Positions 52,214-61,236 are shown, numbered from the stretch's first letter. The stretch: DNA of 64,000 nt from Streptomyces luteolifulvus (GCF_008806595.1 NZ_VZRB01000003.1:62001-126000); one strand, 5' to 3'. Translations and numbers: made by a program. The notes: generated by a model not told the origin, from the sequence alone.

Positions 52214-53821
52214 TCAGGCCCCCTGTTGCACCCCTATGGCGGCGCTGTGCTGCACCTGTGAGTGCGATGGCCGGTTCGTCTCCGGCGCCGGACGGGGTCC
52301 CTGCGGGCGGCCGAGCGCGGGCAGGTGCAATGTGAACACGGTGCGGCCGGGGATGCTGTCGACGGTCACGGCACCGCCGTGCGCGGACGCGACGGCCTGC
52401 ACGATGGCGAGGCCCAGTCCCGTCGAACCGGAGGCTCGGGAACGCGACGAGTCGCCTCGTGCGAACCGTTCGAAGACACGCGGGAGCAGGTCGGGCGGGA
52501 TGCCCTGGCCGTCGTCCTCCACGTCCAGGCACAGCCACGGCCCGCGCCGCTGGACGCGTGCGGTGACGGTCGTACCGGGGGGTGTGTGCGTTCTCGCGTT
52601 CGCCAGCAGGTTGACGAGCACCTGTTGCAGGCGCGGGGCGTCCGCGGACACGAGCGCGGGCTCGTCGGGCAGGTCGAGCCGCCAGATGTGGTCCCGGCCG
52701 GCCGCGCGCGCGTCGCTGATGGTGTCCACGACGAGCGGTACGAGGTCCGTCTGCTCGAACTGCAGCGGCCGCCCGGCGTCGAGACGCGCGAGCAGCAGCA
52801 GATCCTCCACGAGCAGCGTCATCCGGCCCGCCTCGGACTCGATGCGTCCGAGCGCGTGCCGGGTGTCGGGGCCGACCTCCTCGCGTCCGCGTCTGGTGAG
52901 TTCCGCATAGCCGCGGATGGAGGCGAGGGGCGTTCTGAGTTCATGGCTGGCGTCGGCCACGAACTGCCGTACCCGCATCTCGCTCTGCTGGCGGGCGTGC
53001 AGCGCGCCGTGCACATGGTCGAGCATGCGGTTCAGCGCGGCGCCGACCTGGCCGACCTCGGTGCACGGATCGGTCTCCGACTCGGGCACACGCTCACTGA
53101 GGTGCACTTCGCCGGTGTGGAGGGGGAGTTCGGAGACACGGGTGGCGGTGGAGGCGACCTTGCGGAGGGGGCGGGTGGCGAGGCCGACGAGCACATAGCC
53201 GGCGAGGACGGCTGCGGCGAGGCCGGCTGCGGTGACGCTGATCTCGACGAGGATCAGGGTGTTGATGGTGCTGTTGACCGTGTCGGTCGGCAGGGCGACG
53301 TAGTAGTTGGTGCCGTTGTAGCCGTGGACGTACGTCACCCTGTACTCGCCGAGGCCGGGAATGGTCACGGTGTGCCGGCCGGTCGTGGGCACGTCGGCGA
53401 AGACGGCCCGCTGGACCGCGCTCAGCTCGGTGGCCTTCATCCGGCGGAAGGTGTCGGTGGGGTCCTGGTCGGCGACCACCGCCTTGGTGATGGTGCCGCC
53501 CGCACCGACCTGGGCGGCCACGGTGTTCTCCTGCGTCGGCCCGTTGGTGGCGAAGCCGTCGAGCCGGTCCTGCCCCGTCGGGTTCGGGTCGTACTGGTCG
53601 CCCGCCTTGCCGAACGGAGGTCCCGCAAGGCGCTTCCCGGCCTCCACGACCTGCCCGTTCAGCTGCTCGTCGAGATGGGTCCGCAGCACCAGTGTCGTCA
53701 CCGTGCCGATCACCGCGCAGACCACCGCGATCAGCACCACCGACGCGACGACGAGCCGCGTCCGCAGGGTGCGCGGCTTGTCGGCTCGCTTCTGCGGATA
53801 CGTCCGTCGTCGCGCGTTCAT
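52214..53821 (-). CDS. Sensor histidine kinase (HAMP-HisKA-HATPase)
   Basis: 535 aa. First helix LVVASVVLIAVVCAVIGTVTTLVL, an extracytoplasmic sensor domain of about 130 residues, second helix (ISVTAAGLAAAVLAGYVLVG), HAMP, then HisKA with ASHELRTPLASIRGY (phospho-His 293), N-box VLVNLLANARTHTP, and G-boxes DDGQGIPPDL and STGLGLAIVQ. Start ATG 53821 overlaps the regulator's stop (ATGA at 53818-53821). The C-terminal tail beyond the kinase (RPQGPRPAPETNRPS) is disordered. Transcribed upstream of the glycosyltransferases (15 bp to the next start). Confidence 0.92.
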   Translation of the reverse strand: MNARRRTYPQKRADKPRTLRTRLVVASVVLIAVVCAVIGTVTTLVLRTHLDEQLNGQVVEAGKRLAGPPFGKAGDQYDPNPTGQDRLDGFATNGPTQENTVAAQVGAGGTITKAVVADQDPTDTFRRMKATELSAVQRAVFADVPTTGRHTVTIPGLGEYRVTYVHGYNGTNYYVALPTDTVNSTINTLILVEISVTAAGLAAAVLAGYVLVGLATRPLRKVASTATRVSELPLHTGEVHLSERVPESETDPCTEVGQVGAALNRMLDHVHGALHARQQSEMRVRQFVADASHELRTPLASIRGYAELTRRGREEVGPDTRHALGRIESEAGRMTLLVEDLLLLARLDAGRPLQFEQTDLVPLVVDTISDARAAGRDHIWRLDLPDEPALVSADAPRLQQVLVNLLANARTHTPPGTTVTARVQRRGPWLCLDVEDDGQGIPPDLLPRVFERFARGDSSRSRASGSTGLGLAIVQAVASAHGGAVTVDSIPGRTVFTLHLPALGRPQGPRPAPETNRPSHSQVQHSAAIGVQQGA

Positions 53822-54570
53822 GACACGGCGGGCTTGATCAGATAACCGGCACCCCGCCGCGTGTGGATCATCGGCTCCCGGCCGGCGTCGATCTTGCGGC
53901 GCAGATACGAGATGTAGAGCTCGACGACATTGGCCTGGCCGCCGAAGTCGTACGACCACACACGGTCGAGGATCTGCGCCTTGCTGAGCACCCGGCGCGG
54001 ATTGCGCATGAGGAAACGCAGCAGCTCGAACTCGGTGGCGGTGAGGTGGATGCTGTCGCCGCTGCGGGACACCTCGTGGCTGTCCTCGTCCAGGGTGAGG
54101 TCACCGACGACCAGGACGGAGTTGCTGCGGCGGTCGGTGGCACCGGAGCGGCGGATGAGCCCGCGCAGCCGGGCGACGACCTCTTCGAGGCTGAACGGCT
54201 TGGTGACGTAGTCGTCCCCGCCGGCGGTCAGGCCCGCGATACGGTCCTCGACGGCGTCCTTGGCCGTCAGGAACAACACGGGAACGTCGGGCAGCTCGCG
54301 GCGCAGCCGGCCGAGGACGGTCAGTCCGTCCAGGTCGGGCAGCATCATGTCCAGGACGACGGCATCGGGGCGGAACTCGCGCGCGGTCTGGATCGCGCCG
54401 GTCCCGTCAGCCGCGCTCCGGATCTGCCAGCCTTCGTAGCGAAGGGCCATGGACAGCAGTTCGGTGATCGACAGCTCGTCGTCCACCACCAGCACCCGGA
54501 CGGGGCTCCCATCCGGCCTCAGCAGTTCGGTGCGCCCCTTGGGCGAGGTCGAGGTCGAGGTCGTGGTCAT
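53818..54570 (-). CDS. OmpR-family response regulator
   Basis: 250 aa from ATG 54570. Receiver: DD at 30-31, phospho-acceptor D74 in VVLDMMLPDLDG, T in FLTAKDAVEDR, K in DDYVTKPFSLEE. C-terminal winged helix: HLTATEFELLRFLMRNPRRVLSKAQILDRVWSYDFGGQANVVELYISYLRRKID. Paired with the kinase by overlap. First gene of a block regulator-kinase-GT2/GtrA-GT39, suggesting it controls a cell-surface glycosylation. Confidence 0.94.
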   Translation of the reverse strand: MTTTSTSTSPKGRTELLRPDGSPVRVLVVDDELSITELLSMALRYEGWQIRSAADGTGAIQTAREFRPDAVVLDMMLPDLDGLTVLGRLRRELPDVPVLFLTAKDAVEDRIAGLTAGGDDYVTKPFSLEEVVARLRGLIRRSGATDRRSNSVLVVGDLTLDEDSHEVSRSGDSIHLTATEFELLRFLMRNPRRVLSKAQILDRVWSYDFGGQANVVELYISYLRRKIDAGREPMIHTRRGAGYLIKPAVS

Positions 54571-54704
54571 GGTGAACACCTTGTCCGTGCCCTCTGAGAA
54601 CACGCTTTCACCAATCTGTGATTTTCCTGAGAAACGCACAGGCGGCTCTCAGGTAGCCCCTGGGGGGATTCCGTGCCTGCAGTGCGTGCCTGCAGTACGT
54701 ACCT

Positions 54705-55580
54705 TCAGAACAGCCCGTCCTGAAGCGCGGCCGTGTCCGCCCTGAACTCCCTTACGGGCACCGAGAGTTCGTCACCCGTGGCGGGGACCAGCTCCCACCC
54801 GGTGATCAGCCGGGTGTCGAGCACGACGACCCCGCGCCGCGTCGCCAGATGCAGATCCGGCCCGGCGGCGGCAACCAGCTCACCGCTCACCGCGCCGCCC
54901 GCGACGAGCTCGCTCACGCTCCCGACGGCAGCCGGCACCCCTTCCAGCCCGAACACCCCTACATGGTCGACGGGTTGGCAAGGCTCACGCTCCAGCGACT
55001 CCGGCCAGTCGCCGAGCGCCACGGCCCGCGCATGCAGCTCCACCACCTCGGCCGCCCGCCCGGCCGCAGCGCGGGGCAGCACGGACCGCACGGCGCGCTT
55101 GTCGGCGTAGGGAATCCGGTCCGGGACCCGGAGTGCGGCGCGCAGCAGCTCCTCCGTGCGCCGCGCCGCCATCAGAGGCCCCGCACCCAGCCAGCTGAAG
55201 CAGACGGCCCCCTGCTCCAGCAGCCGCGCCGGCCCCCGCTCCAGTGCGGTGATCCCGACCTTGACCATGCCGGGCCCGAACCAGGCCAGATATACGTGGT
55301 ACGGCCGCGGGTCGTCCGCGATCGTGTCCGCGGCGACGGAGTGCGCCCGGTCCAGCCGTGCACACTCCTCGCACCGCGCCCCCGTGCTCCGCCCCGGCAC
55401 ACTCGCCCGCATCGGGCAGACATGCCCACGCGCCCCCACACACCACCGCACACCCCCGTCCGCGACCTCGAAGGCCACCTGTTTCCCCCAGGTCAGCGCA
55501 CTGCGCCGACCGCCGTCCCACATCAGCACGGGACCGTCCGCCGACCATCGCAGCCCCGAGCATCTCCATGCCTGTGCCAT
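54705..55580 (-). CDS. DUF2797 protein
   Basis: 291 aa, MAQAWRCSGLRW at the start, cysteines in RWCVGARGHVCP and CEECARLDRAHSVAADT (possible zinc site), and a GIY-YIG-like segment YHVYLAWFGPGMVKVGITALERGPARLLEQGA. The GIY-YIG-like core suggests a nucleic-acid link but activity is unproven. Upstream of it, 54571-54704 carries TGCCTGCAG repeats like those at 12090-12162. Confidence 0.85.
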   Translation of the reverse strand: MAQAWRCSGLRWSADGPVLMWDGGRRSALTWGKQVAFEVADGGVRWCVGARGHVCPMRASVPGRSTGARCEECARLDRAHSVAADTIADDPRPYHVYLAWFGPGMVKVGITALERGPARLLEQGAVCFSWLGAGPLMAARRTEELLRAALRVPDRIPYADKRAVRSVLPRAAAGRAAEVVELHARAVALGDWPESLEREPCQPVDHVGVFGLEGVPAAVGSVSELVAGGAVSGELVAAAGPDLHLATRRGVVVLDTRLITGWELVPATGDELSVPVREFRADTAALQDGLF

Positions 55581-55653
55581 CGCTCCCGAGAGTAGGGGGC
55601 ACCACTGACAACGGCGCCCGCGACGAGGTTCGGCTCGCGGCGTCGGCGGCGGG

Positions 55654-56148
55654 TTATGCGGCGTCGTTCAAGTCCGCTCGCGCCGGCTCTCCGCGGCCGA
55701 CGGTCAGGGACCAGTGGACGCTGGGCGGGGCCTCGACCGAGACCGTGCCGGCCTGGCTTGCGCCCGTTACGGCTGCCTCGTTGTAGATCGTGCCGGCCTC
55801 GTCGGCGCGGCACTCCACCGGGAAGGACATGCCGACGGAGGGCACATCGACCTTGATCTTCCCCTTGCCCTGGCAGCGGACGGCGACTAGGAGGGCGTCG
55901 CCCTTCCGGCCCTTGGTGAATGCGATCTGCGCGTTGCCCGTGGTGCCCTTCCGGCGGCCGGCGAGTGTTTCGCCGTCGTCCAGCTCGGGCGCCTGCCGGA
56001 CCGACGGCCGGGTCGGCGTGGGAGAAGCAGAGTGCCTTCGCTTCGCCGGGTGTTCGGCGACGCCCGTGTCGCTCGATGTGCACGCCGGAACCGTGAACAG
56101 CACCGCCGCGCAGGCGATGCCCACACTTGCCAGGGCCTTACGGGACAT
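55654..56148 (-). CDS. Lipoprotein of unknown function
   Basis: 164 aa. Signal peptide with lipobox (SVGIACAAVLFTVPAC, cleavage before Cys23), a Ser/Pro/Thr stalk, and a small beta domain (DALLVAVRCQGKGKIKVDVPSVGMSFPVECRADEAGTIYNEA) containing two Cys. Conserved among Streptomyces. Diverges from the lysyl-oxidase-like gene. Confidence 0.8.
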   Translation of the reverse strand: MSRKALASVGIACAAVLFTVPACTSSDTGVAEHPAKRRHSASPTPTRPSVRQAPELDDGETLAGRRKGTTGNAQIAFTKGRKGDALLVAVRCQGKGKIKVDVPSVGMSFPVECRADEAGTIYNEAAVTGASQAGTVSVEAPPSVHWSLTVGRGEPARADLNDAA

Positions 56149-56184
56149 GACGGATCTCCTTGGTCAGGGGAGGAAGTTGATTTC

Positions 56185-56244
56185 TTGCCCAACAGGCAAC
56201 CTGTACACCCTGTTCACCGGTCTCACAGATTGCTCACAGACCGG
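56185..56244. promoter_or_regulatory. Two inverted repeats in the divergent lipoprotein / lysyl-oxidase-like promoter region
   Basis: TTGCC-CAACA-GGCAA (56185-56199) and CCGGTCT (56217-56223) with AGACCGG (56238-56244). The inner part of the second holds CACAGA twice. The first resembles the TTGCC palindromes before the MarR gene at 41.9 kb, though the same regulator is not implied. Confidence 0.45.
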
Positions 56245-56337
56245 TACGAGGCGCGTGGGGTGCGTCCGAACCACCGTCCGGCCGTGGGCAGTTCAGTCCG
56301 ATGCCAGTTGACCATGGCACTCGCAGACGAGGAACCG

Positions 56338-58017
56338 ATGACCAGACAGTTGCACCGCAAGCGCCTGAGAAACTCCGCGCTCGCCACAGGGGCCGTACTC
56401 ACCGTCGTCGTCACCGCGGTCCAGGCCGCTCCCGGCGCCGGAGCCGCCCCGGCGAGCACGGCCGGCAAGCCGAAGGTGAAGCTGGTCGCCGCGTCGAAAT
56501 CCGTGACGCTCGACCGCTGGAAGGGGGAGCCCGGGGTCTACCTCGACCTGGGCACGTACGTCACCGTGGACGGCGCGCCGCTCGAGTTCAAGGTGACCCG
56601 CAAGTCGTACAAGGACCCCGTCGTTGCCAAGCAGATCCTGCGCAACGGCAGCCGTACACAGACCAAGACCCTGCCCGCAGGCCTGGTGAAGGACTTCTCC
56701 GGGCTGCCCGGCTTCCTCCAGGTGACGGTCAAGAACGCGGCCGGCGAGGTGGTCTCGAAGTCGAAGGGGACCTTCTGTCCCAACAATGCCTCCGGGCGCC
56801 TTCGTCCGGACGCCCCGGCGACCTCGCACTATCCGGAGAGCTGCCCGACCAACCCGTTCACGCTCGGCTCGGTGTGGGGCGTCGAGAAGGGATGGGCGTC
56901 CAACTCCAGCACGGTCGACTACGACAAGCCGGTGGACCTGCCGGCCGGCGAGTACACCGCCAAGGTCTCGGTCGCGAAGAAGTACCGCGAGCTCTTCGGC
57001 ATCCCCAACGACCAGCCGACCATCAAGCTGACGGTACGGGAGCTCACTGACGAGGGCGGTGGCGAGGGTGGCGGCGAGGGCCTGACCGGCTCGCACTCCT
57101 CCGCCCACCACGCAGCCGGGCACGGCGCGCGCTCCGCCCACCACTACGGCCCCCGCGGTGCCGACGCGCCCACCCCGCCGGCCCTCAGCCATGCGCTCGA
57201 GGACCTCGGCACGGCCCACCACCTGGGCGACGGCCGCGGCCACACCGACGGTTCGCGCATCGCGCCCGCCCTGAAGGCCAACGCCAAGCGGCCCACCGGC
57301 CGCGCGGGTGTCCCGGCGAACGTGCCCAAGCCGGACCTGCGGGCGCTGCCGGCCTGGGACATCACCGTCACCGACGGCGAGGACGGCGACGTACCGGGCA
57401 AGGACTACCTCGCGTTCAGCGCGAACGTCTGGAACGCGGGTCCCGCGCCCCTCGTCGTGGACGGCTTCCGCAGCCCCGGCCAGGACCTGATGGACGCGTA
57501 CCAGTACTTCTACGACGCGAACGGCAAGCAGGTCGGCTACACCCCCACCGGCACCATGGAGTGGGACCCGCGTGTCGGCCACGAGCACTGGCACTTCACG
57601 GACTTCGCCAGCTACCGGCTGCTGAGCGAGGACAAGACGAAGGAGGTGCGCAGCGGCAAGGAGGCGTTCTGCCTGGCCAACACCGACGCCATCGACTACA
57701 CGGTCAAGAACGCCAACTGGCACCCGTACAACACGGACCTGTCGACGGCGTGCGGCGAGCGGAGCTCGATCTCCGTACGTGAGGTCCTCGACGTCGGCTC
57801 CGGCGACACGTACACCCAGTACCGTCCCGGCCAGTCCTTCGACATCACCGACCTGCCGAACGGCACGTACTACATCCAGGTCATCGCCAACCCCGCGAAG
57901 CGGCTCCAGGAGACCAGCAGGAAGAACAACGTCGCGCTGCGGAAGGTCGTCCTGGGCGGCACGCCGGGCGCCCGTACGGTGAAGGTCCCGCCGTACGACC
58001 TGATCAACGCCCCGTAG
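56338..58017 (+). CDS. Secreted lysyl-oxidase-family protein
   Basis: 559 aa from ATG 56338 (GAGGAA upstream; ATG 56314 also in frame). Signal peptide (LRNSALATGAVLTVVVTAVQAAPGAGA). An N-terminal beta domain (residues 35-240), a His/Gly-rich linker (SSAHHAAGHGARSAHHYGPRG), then the lysyl-oxidase domain: LRALPAWDITV, YLAFSANVWNAGPAPLVVDGF, RVGHEHWHFTDFASYRLL with Cu-binding histidines, EAFCLANTDAIDYT and REVLDVGSGDTYTQYRPGQSFD. Known family members oxidise lysine side chains; the LTQ partner lysine was not located with certainty. The His-rich linker could buffer copper. Confidence 0.85.
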   Translation: MTRQLHRKRLRNSALATGAVLTVVVTAVQAAPGAGAAPASTAGKPKVKLVAASKSVTLDRWKGEPGVYLDLGTYVTVDGAPLEFKVTRKSYKDPVVAKQILRNGSRTQTKTLPAGLVKDFSGLPGFLQVTVKNAAGEVVSKSKGTFCPNNASGRLRPDAPATSHYPESCPTNPFTLGSVWGVEKGWASNSSTVDYDKPVDLPAGEYTAKVSVAKKYRELFGIPNDQPTIKLTVRELTDEGGGEGGGEGLTGSHSSAHHAAGHGARSAHHYGPRGADAPTPPALSHALEDLGTAHHLGDGRGHTDGSRIAPALKANAKRPTGRAGVPANVPKPDLRALPAWDITVTDGEDGDVPGKDYLAFSANVWNAGPAPLVVDGFRSPGQDLMDAYQYFYDANGKQVGYTPTGTMEWDPRVGHEHWHFTDFASYRLLSEDKTKEVRSGKEAFCLANTDAIDYTVKNANWHPYNTDLSTACGERSSISVREVLDVGSGDTYTQYRPGQSFDITDLPNGTYYIQVIANPAKRLQETSRKNNVALRKVVLGGTPGARTVKVPPYDLINAP

Positions 58018-58035
58018 CAGCTTCCCTTCTCAGGG

Positions 58036-58069
58036 ACGAGGGTCCGTCAGCGAGCTGACGGACCCTCGT
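58036..58069 (+). terminator. Terminator after the lysyl-oxidase-like gene
   Basis: 15-bp perfect stem ACGAGGGTCCGTCAG (58036-58050) and CTGACGGACCCTCGT (58055-58069), loop CGAG. Confidence 0.85.
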
Positions 58070-58163
58070 TCAGGTCGGGGCTGGAGGCTGCAGCGACCCC
58101 GGAGTGCCGACCGTCTCCGACGTCGATCGCCAAGGTTAGCGATCACACGCGTCCACAGAGCGG

Positions 58164-58751
58164 TCAATTCCGCTCAGTCCGCGACCGGGCACGGCCGAGG
58201 GACCACGCGCCGAGCGCCACCAGTACGGCCGCCCCGAGCCCGTACGCCGGCAGCCACCGCGTCGTGGTGGCTGCCAGGCAGTCGGCGACCGCGTCCTGTC
58301 GCTGCCTGTCCTGCGCGTACGCAAGGGCGGCACTGTCGCGACCGGCCAGGTTCGCCAGCGAGGCCTGTGTGCGGAGGCTCTCGTACCTGCCCAGCTTCTG
58401 ACAGGCGCTGCGGGTGTCCGACATGGGAAAGAGCCACGCCGAGCGCTGCAGCACCGGGGCCAGCGCGATGGCGACGCACAGGCCCAGCACCATCGAGTAC
58501 GCGACCAGATTCTGCATGTACGTGGTGCGCAGGCCGGGCGTCCACGGCGGCAGACGGTAGAAGGAGAAGATCACCGCGAGCAGCGTCACTCCGATGTAGG
58601 CCGCGAACCACTCCCAGGAGCCCTCCGCGAGGCTGAAGGTCAGCACGGCGGCGAGCCCGATGCCGATGACCCCCGCCTGGGAGGAGGCGCTCTGGCCGCC
58701 CGCGCCGACCGGCTTCGTCTTCTGGGCTTCTTGAACGTCGAGGCCGTCCAC
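58164..58751 (-). CDS. Hypothetical membrane protein
   Basis: 195 aa from GTG 58751, which has GGGAGGAGAGACC directly upstream; longer versions to 58829 lack this. Four membrane segments: AGVIGIGLAAVLTFSLAEG, WFAAYIGVTLLAVIFSFY, LVAYSMVLGLCVAIALAPVL and AYGLGAAVLVALGAWSLG. Two Cys in the loop (SACQKLGRYES, VADCLAATTTRW). Family not recognised. Confidence 0.7.
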   Translation of the reverse strand: MDGLDVQEAQKTKPVGAGGQSASSQAGVIGIGLAAVLTFSLAEGSWEWFAAYIGVTLLAVIFSFYRLPPWTPGLRTTYMQNLVAYSMVLGLCVAIALAPVLQRSAWLFPMSDTRSACQKLGRYESLRTQASLANLAGRDSAALAYAQDRQRQDAVADCLAATTTRWLPAYGLGAAVLVALGAWSLGRARSRTERN

Positions 58752-58979
58752 GGTCTCTCCTCCCTCGTCCTGCTCGCTGCGCCATTCGCACCGCACTTCT
58801 TGGACCACGCATGCCGACGGCGCCGACAAGCCCGGGTTATCGCCTGATCGCCTGATCGCTTGACGGTGCGTCAGCTTAGGTGCTGGACGGAGGCATCAGC
58901 GGCAACACGGCTCAGAGAGTCGCCGACATCCGCACCTGACAGCAACGACGCCGGACGGGGCGTACACGTGCGCGTCCGG

Positions 58980-59822
58980 TCAAGGGCGTTCGTAGAGCTG
59001 AAGGAGGCCGCCGAGGGAGAAGCACGAAGCGCCGGTGAGGGTGGCCCAGTTGGCGATGTCGGCGTTGACCAGGCTGCCGGTGGCAGGACGGGTGAAGGCG
59101 GCGAGCGCCGAGACCATGAAGAGGACGGAGCCGAGCTGGTTCACGGCCACGATCCACCAGCCCAGACTGCGGCGGCGGAGGCAGAACCGGCCGTGACAGA
59201 TCTCGACGAATGCGAGGTGGCCGGAGATCAGGAAGAGCAGGCAGCCGATCACGTCCGGGGCCCAGATCAGCCGGTTGATCTGCTGGACGCTCAGACCCTG
59301 GAGGAAGGAGTCCAGCAGGTCGACAGCGAACACCAGGGTGCCGGCGAACAGGACGAACGTGCTCAGCCAGTCCACCCGTGTCGGCTCGTAGCTCCACCAG
59401 CGCCAGCTGTGGGTGACCAGTCGGCCTTCGCCACCGGGTACGTGGCGGGGAGCATTGATGACCTGGAGCAGCGAGACGTAGCCACCGGTGTTGAAGAAGA
59501 GGCCGCCGGCGAAGTAGATCGACGCGCAGGTGGTGGCGTCGCCGGAGCCGAACTGGGCGACGGCGGCACCGGCCGCGAAGAGGGCTCCGCCGATGATGAA
59601 GGCGGTCGCGGCGATGGCATTGAGCCGGCGCAGGCGACGGAGCGCGACCTCGTCGGCGCTGGTGTGCCGGCTGATGGGTGCCCCCGGCGAGCGGACAGCG
59701 ATGAGTCCGCGCCGCCGGGCGAGCCGCGACTCCCACACGGCTGTGCCACCGCCGGGGAGGTGCCAGGTGAGCCGGGTGGTGAACGGTCCAGCACCCTCGG
59801 CGGGCTGCTCGGGTTGTCCCAC
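58980..59822 (-). CDS. Polytopic membrane protein, function unknown
   Basis: 280 aa from GTG 59822. Six or seven hydrophobic helices (ATAFIIGGALFAAGAAVAQF, YFAGGLFFNTGGYVSLLQV, STFVLFAGTLVFAVDLLDS, DVIGCLLFLISGHLAFVEI, NQLGSVLFMVSALAAF, TLTGASCFSLGGLLQLYE). The GGYVSLLQVINAPRH and GHLAFVEICHGRFC segments look conserved, recalling YrhK-like membrane proteins. No enzyme motifs. Confidence 0.75.
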   Translation of the reverse strand: MGQPEQPAEGAGPFTTRLTWHLPGGGTAVWESRLARRRGLIAVRSPGAPISRHTSADEVALRRLRRLNAIAATAFIIGGALFAAGAAVAQFGSGDATTCASIYFAGGLFFNTGGYVSLLQVINAPRHVPGGEGRLVTHSWRWWSYEPTRVDWLSTFVLFAGTLVFAVDLLDSFLQGLSVQQINRLIWAPDVIGCLLFLISGHLAFVEICHGRFCLRRRSLGWWIVAVNQLGSVLFMVSALAAFTRPATGSLVNADIANWATLTGASCFSLGGLLQLYERP

Positions 59823-59911
59823 GGGCCGAGACTAGAGCGCCCGCCGGGGCGGTCTCGCGAGCGAAACGCCGCCTGTGGGCGGCGCCGAGACTGGCTGACC
59901 GACCATCGCTG

Positions 59912-59951
59912 CATTTCGCTGAACTTCTCTGTACTTCGTTGTACTTCGGTG
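59912..59951. promoter_or_regulatory. Four 10-bp tandem repeats (consensus NACTTCNNTG)
   Basis: CATTTCGCTG, AACTTCTCTG, TACTTCGTTG and TACTTCGGTG in direct tandem, exactly one helical turn apart, about 90-130 bp upstream of the membrane protein gene start (59822, minus strand). Such phased direct repeats often bind a regulator on one face of DNA. Confidence 0.5.
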
Positions 59952-59968
59952 CAAACGCCCCCGAACAT

Positions 59969-60012
59969 CGAGGGCCCCGGATCTCGGAATTCGCCTCTCT
60001 CCGGGGCCCTCG
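59969..60012. terminator. Hairpin with large loop (terminator-like)
   Basis: CGAGGGCCCCGGA (59969-59981) and TCCGGGGCCCTCG (60000-60012) pair perfectly over 13 bp across an 18-nt loop. No adjacent gene ends here; it may insulate the repeat-containing promoter. The remainder, 60013-60414, holds no gene I can support; a short frame (LDSTGAWSGLRDALRATLTHA) may be a remnant. Confidence 0.45.
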
Positions 60013-60414
60013 ACCTGTGACGACAGCGCTGACGGCAACGGCAGCGCTGTCAGCCGGTGGCGGGTGAACTGGGCGAAGTGATCGACGCAATGCTCAGCCA
60101 TGCTCCAGAGGATCGGCCCACTCTCTACGAGGTGGCGAAGGCACTGCACTAATCCCGAAGCGCTGGATCAGCCGACGCCTCCGGATCACAGACCAACAAA
60201 AGACCGCATCCCGCTCAGCCTGGACAGCACAGGCGCGTGGTCCGGGCTGCGCGATGCTCTGCGGGCCACGCTCACGCACGCCGTAGCCGAGAGCGGCGGC
60301 CCAGTCGCGCACGGCGCCGCCTGAAGGGCCTGCCAAGCTCGATGCGTCACGCGAATGGAAGCCGCGAGCGGCCCCTGAGTCGCGCGCCCGAAGGCGTTGT
60401 CCGACGCTAAGGCT

Positions 60415-60924
60415 ATGACCGAACCCACCCCCGGGCAGGAGTCCCGTCCCGATCCTTCCCAACAGCGTTGGGGGCAAGACGCGCTGCAGCGACAGCCAGG
60501 GGGAGGGTGGCAGGCACCTTATGCAGCAGCACCGCCGACGAGGAAGCGGCGAAAGTGGCCATGGGTGGTGCTCGTGCTGGTCCTCTTGATGGCGGGCGGG
60601 TGTGTGGCCATCGTTGTCGGCATCTCGCACGAAGCATCGAAGACGGTCGAGGTGGAGTACGCGGTCACCGGCAACGCACGAGACGTGACGATTGCATACT
60701 CTGTCTGGAACGACGACGGCATCTCGACAAGATCCGAAACCGTCAGGACGTTGCCGTGGCGGAAGGTCTTGAAAGCGAAGGGGTTCACGAAGGGCGGCTC
60801 CCTCGTCATCAGCCTCAGCGGGTCAGGGGGCACCGCCACCTGTTCGGTGACCGTGGACAACGACAAGCCCAAGACGGCCACCGTGTCAGGGCCGTCAGCC
60901 GCTGCTAGCTGCTCCGGCTTCTGA
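60415..60924 (+). CDS. MmpS-like membrane-anchored protein
   Basis: 169 aa. Cytoplasmic Pro/Gln-rich N-terminus, a basic TRKRRKWPW stop-transfer, one helix (VVLVLVLLMAGGCVAIVVGI), and an extracytoplasmic beta domain matching MmpS: VEVEYAVTGNARDVTIAYSVWND, TVRTLPWRKVLKA, SLVISLSGSGGTATCSVTVD. MmpS proteins in mycobacteria assist MmpL lipid exporters; no MmpL gene lies near here. Confidence 0.75.
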   Translation: MTEPTPGQESRPDPSQQRWGQDALQRQPGGGWQAPYAAAPPTRKRRKWPWVVLVLVLLMAGGCVAIVVGISHEASKTVEVEYAVTGNARDVTIAYSVWNDDGISTRSETVRTLPWRKVLKAKGFTKGGSLVISLSGSGGTATCSVTVDNDKPKTATVSGPSAAASCSGF

Positions 60925-60962
60925 GGCGTGCTGCGTGCCGGACGTTGATCTCATGCGCCAAC

Positions 60963-61001
60963 GTCAAAGGCCCCTTGGGATGATCCCAAGGGGCCTTTGA
61001 C
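60963..61001. terminator. Bidirectional terminator
   Basis: 18-bp perfect stem (60963-60980 and 60984-61001, core AAAGGCCCCTTGGGA), loop TGA, between the MmpS-like gene and the leftward tRNA-Arg. Confidence 0.85.
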
Positions 61002-61006
61002 CTATG

Positions 61007-61079
61007 TGCACTCGGCAGGATTCGAACCTGCAACCTTCTGATCCGTAGTCAGATGCTCTATCCGTTAAGCTACGAGTGC
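61007..61079 (-). tRNA. tRNA-Arg(ACG)
   Basis: 73 nt; acceptor GCACTCG/CGAGTGC, anticodon loop CTACGGA (anticodon ACG), discriminator A. A34 is the substrate of TadA, whose gene is at 37 kb. Upstream region 61080-61236 has no gene. Confidence 0.95.
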
Positions 61080-61236
61080 TTGTTCTGTTTTTTCGCCGCT
61101 CCCCGGCCCTTCCGGCCCGCTCGCGGCGACAGGAAGAACATTACATGACTGCCGCCGCCATGTGAAATCCATTAGCCGTAGCCCTTGTGACCTGCGAAAA
61201 CAGCTATTCGGGCGGCCGGCGGTCCGAGGAACCGGC

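Noticed and set aside
58912..60090. Open frame on the - strand overlapping the membrane protein at 58980-59822
   Set aside because: Arg/Pro-rich, out of frame with the helices that make the 280-aa protein convincing; crosses the 10-bp repeats and a hairpin.
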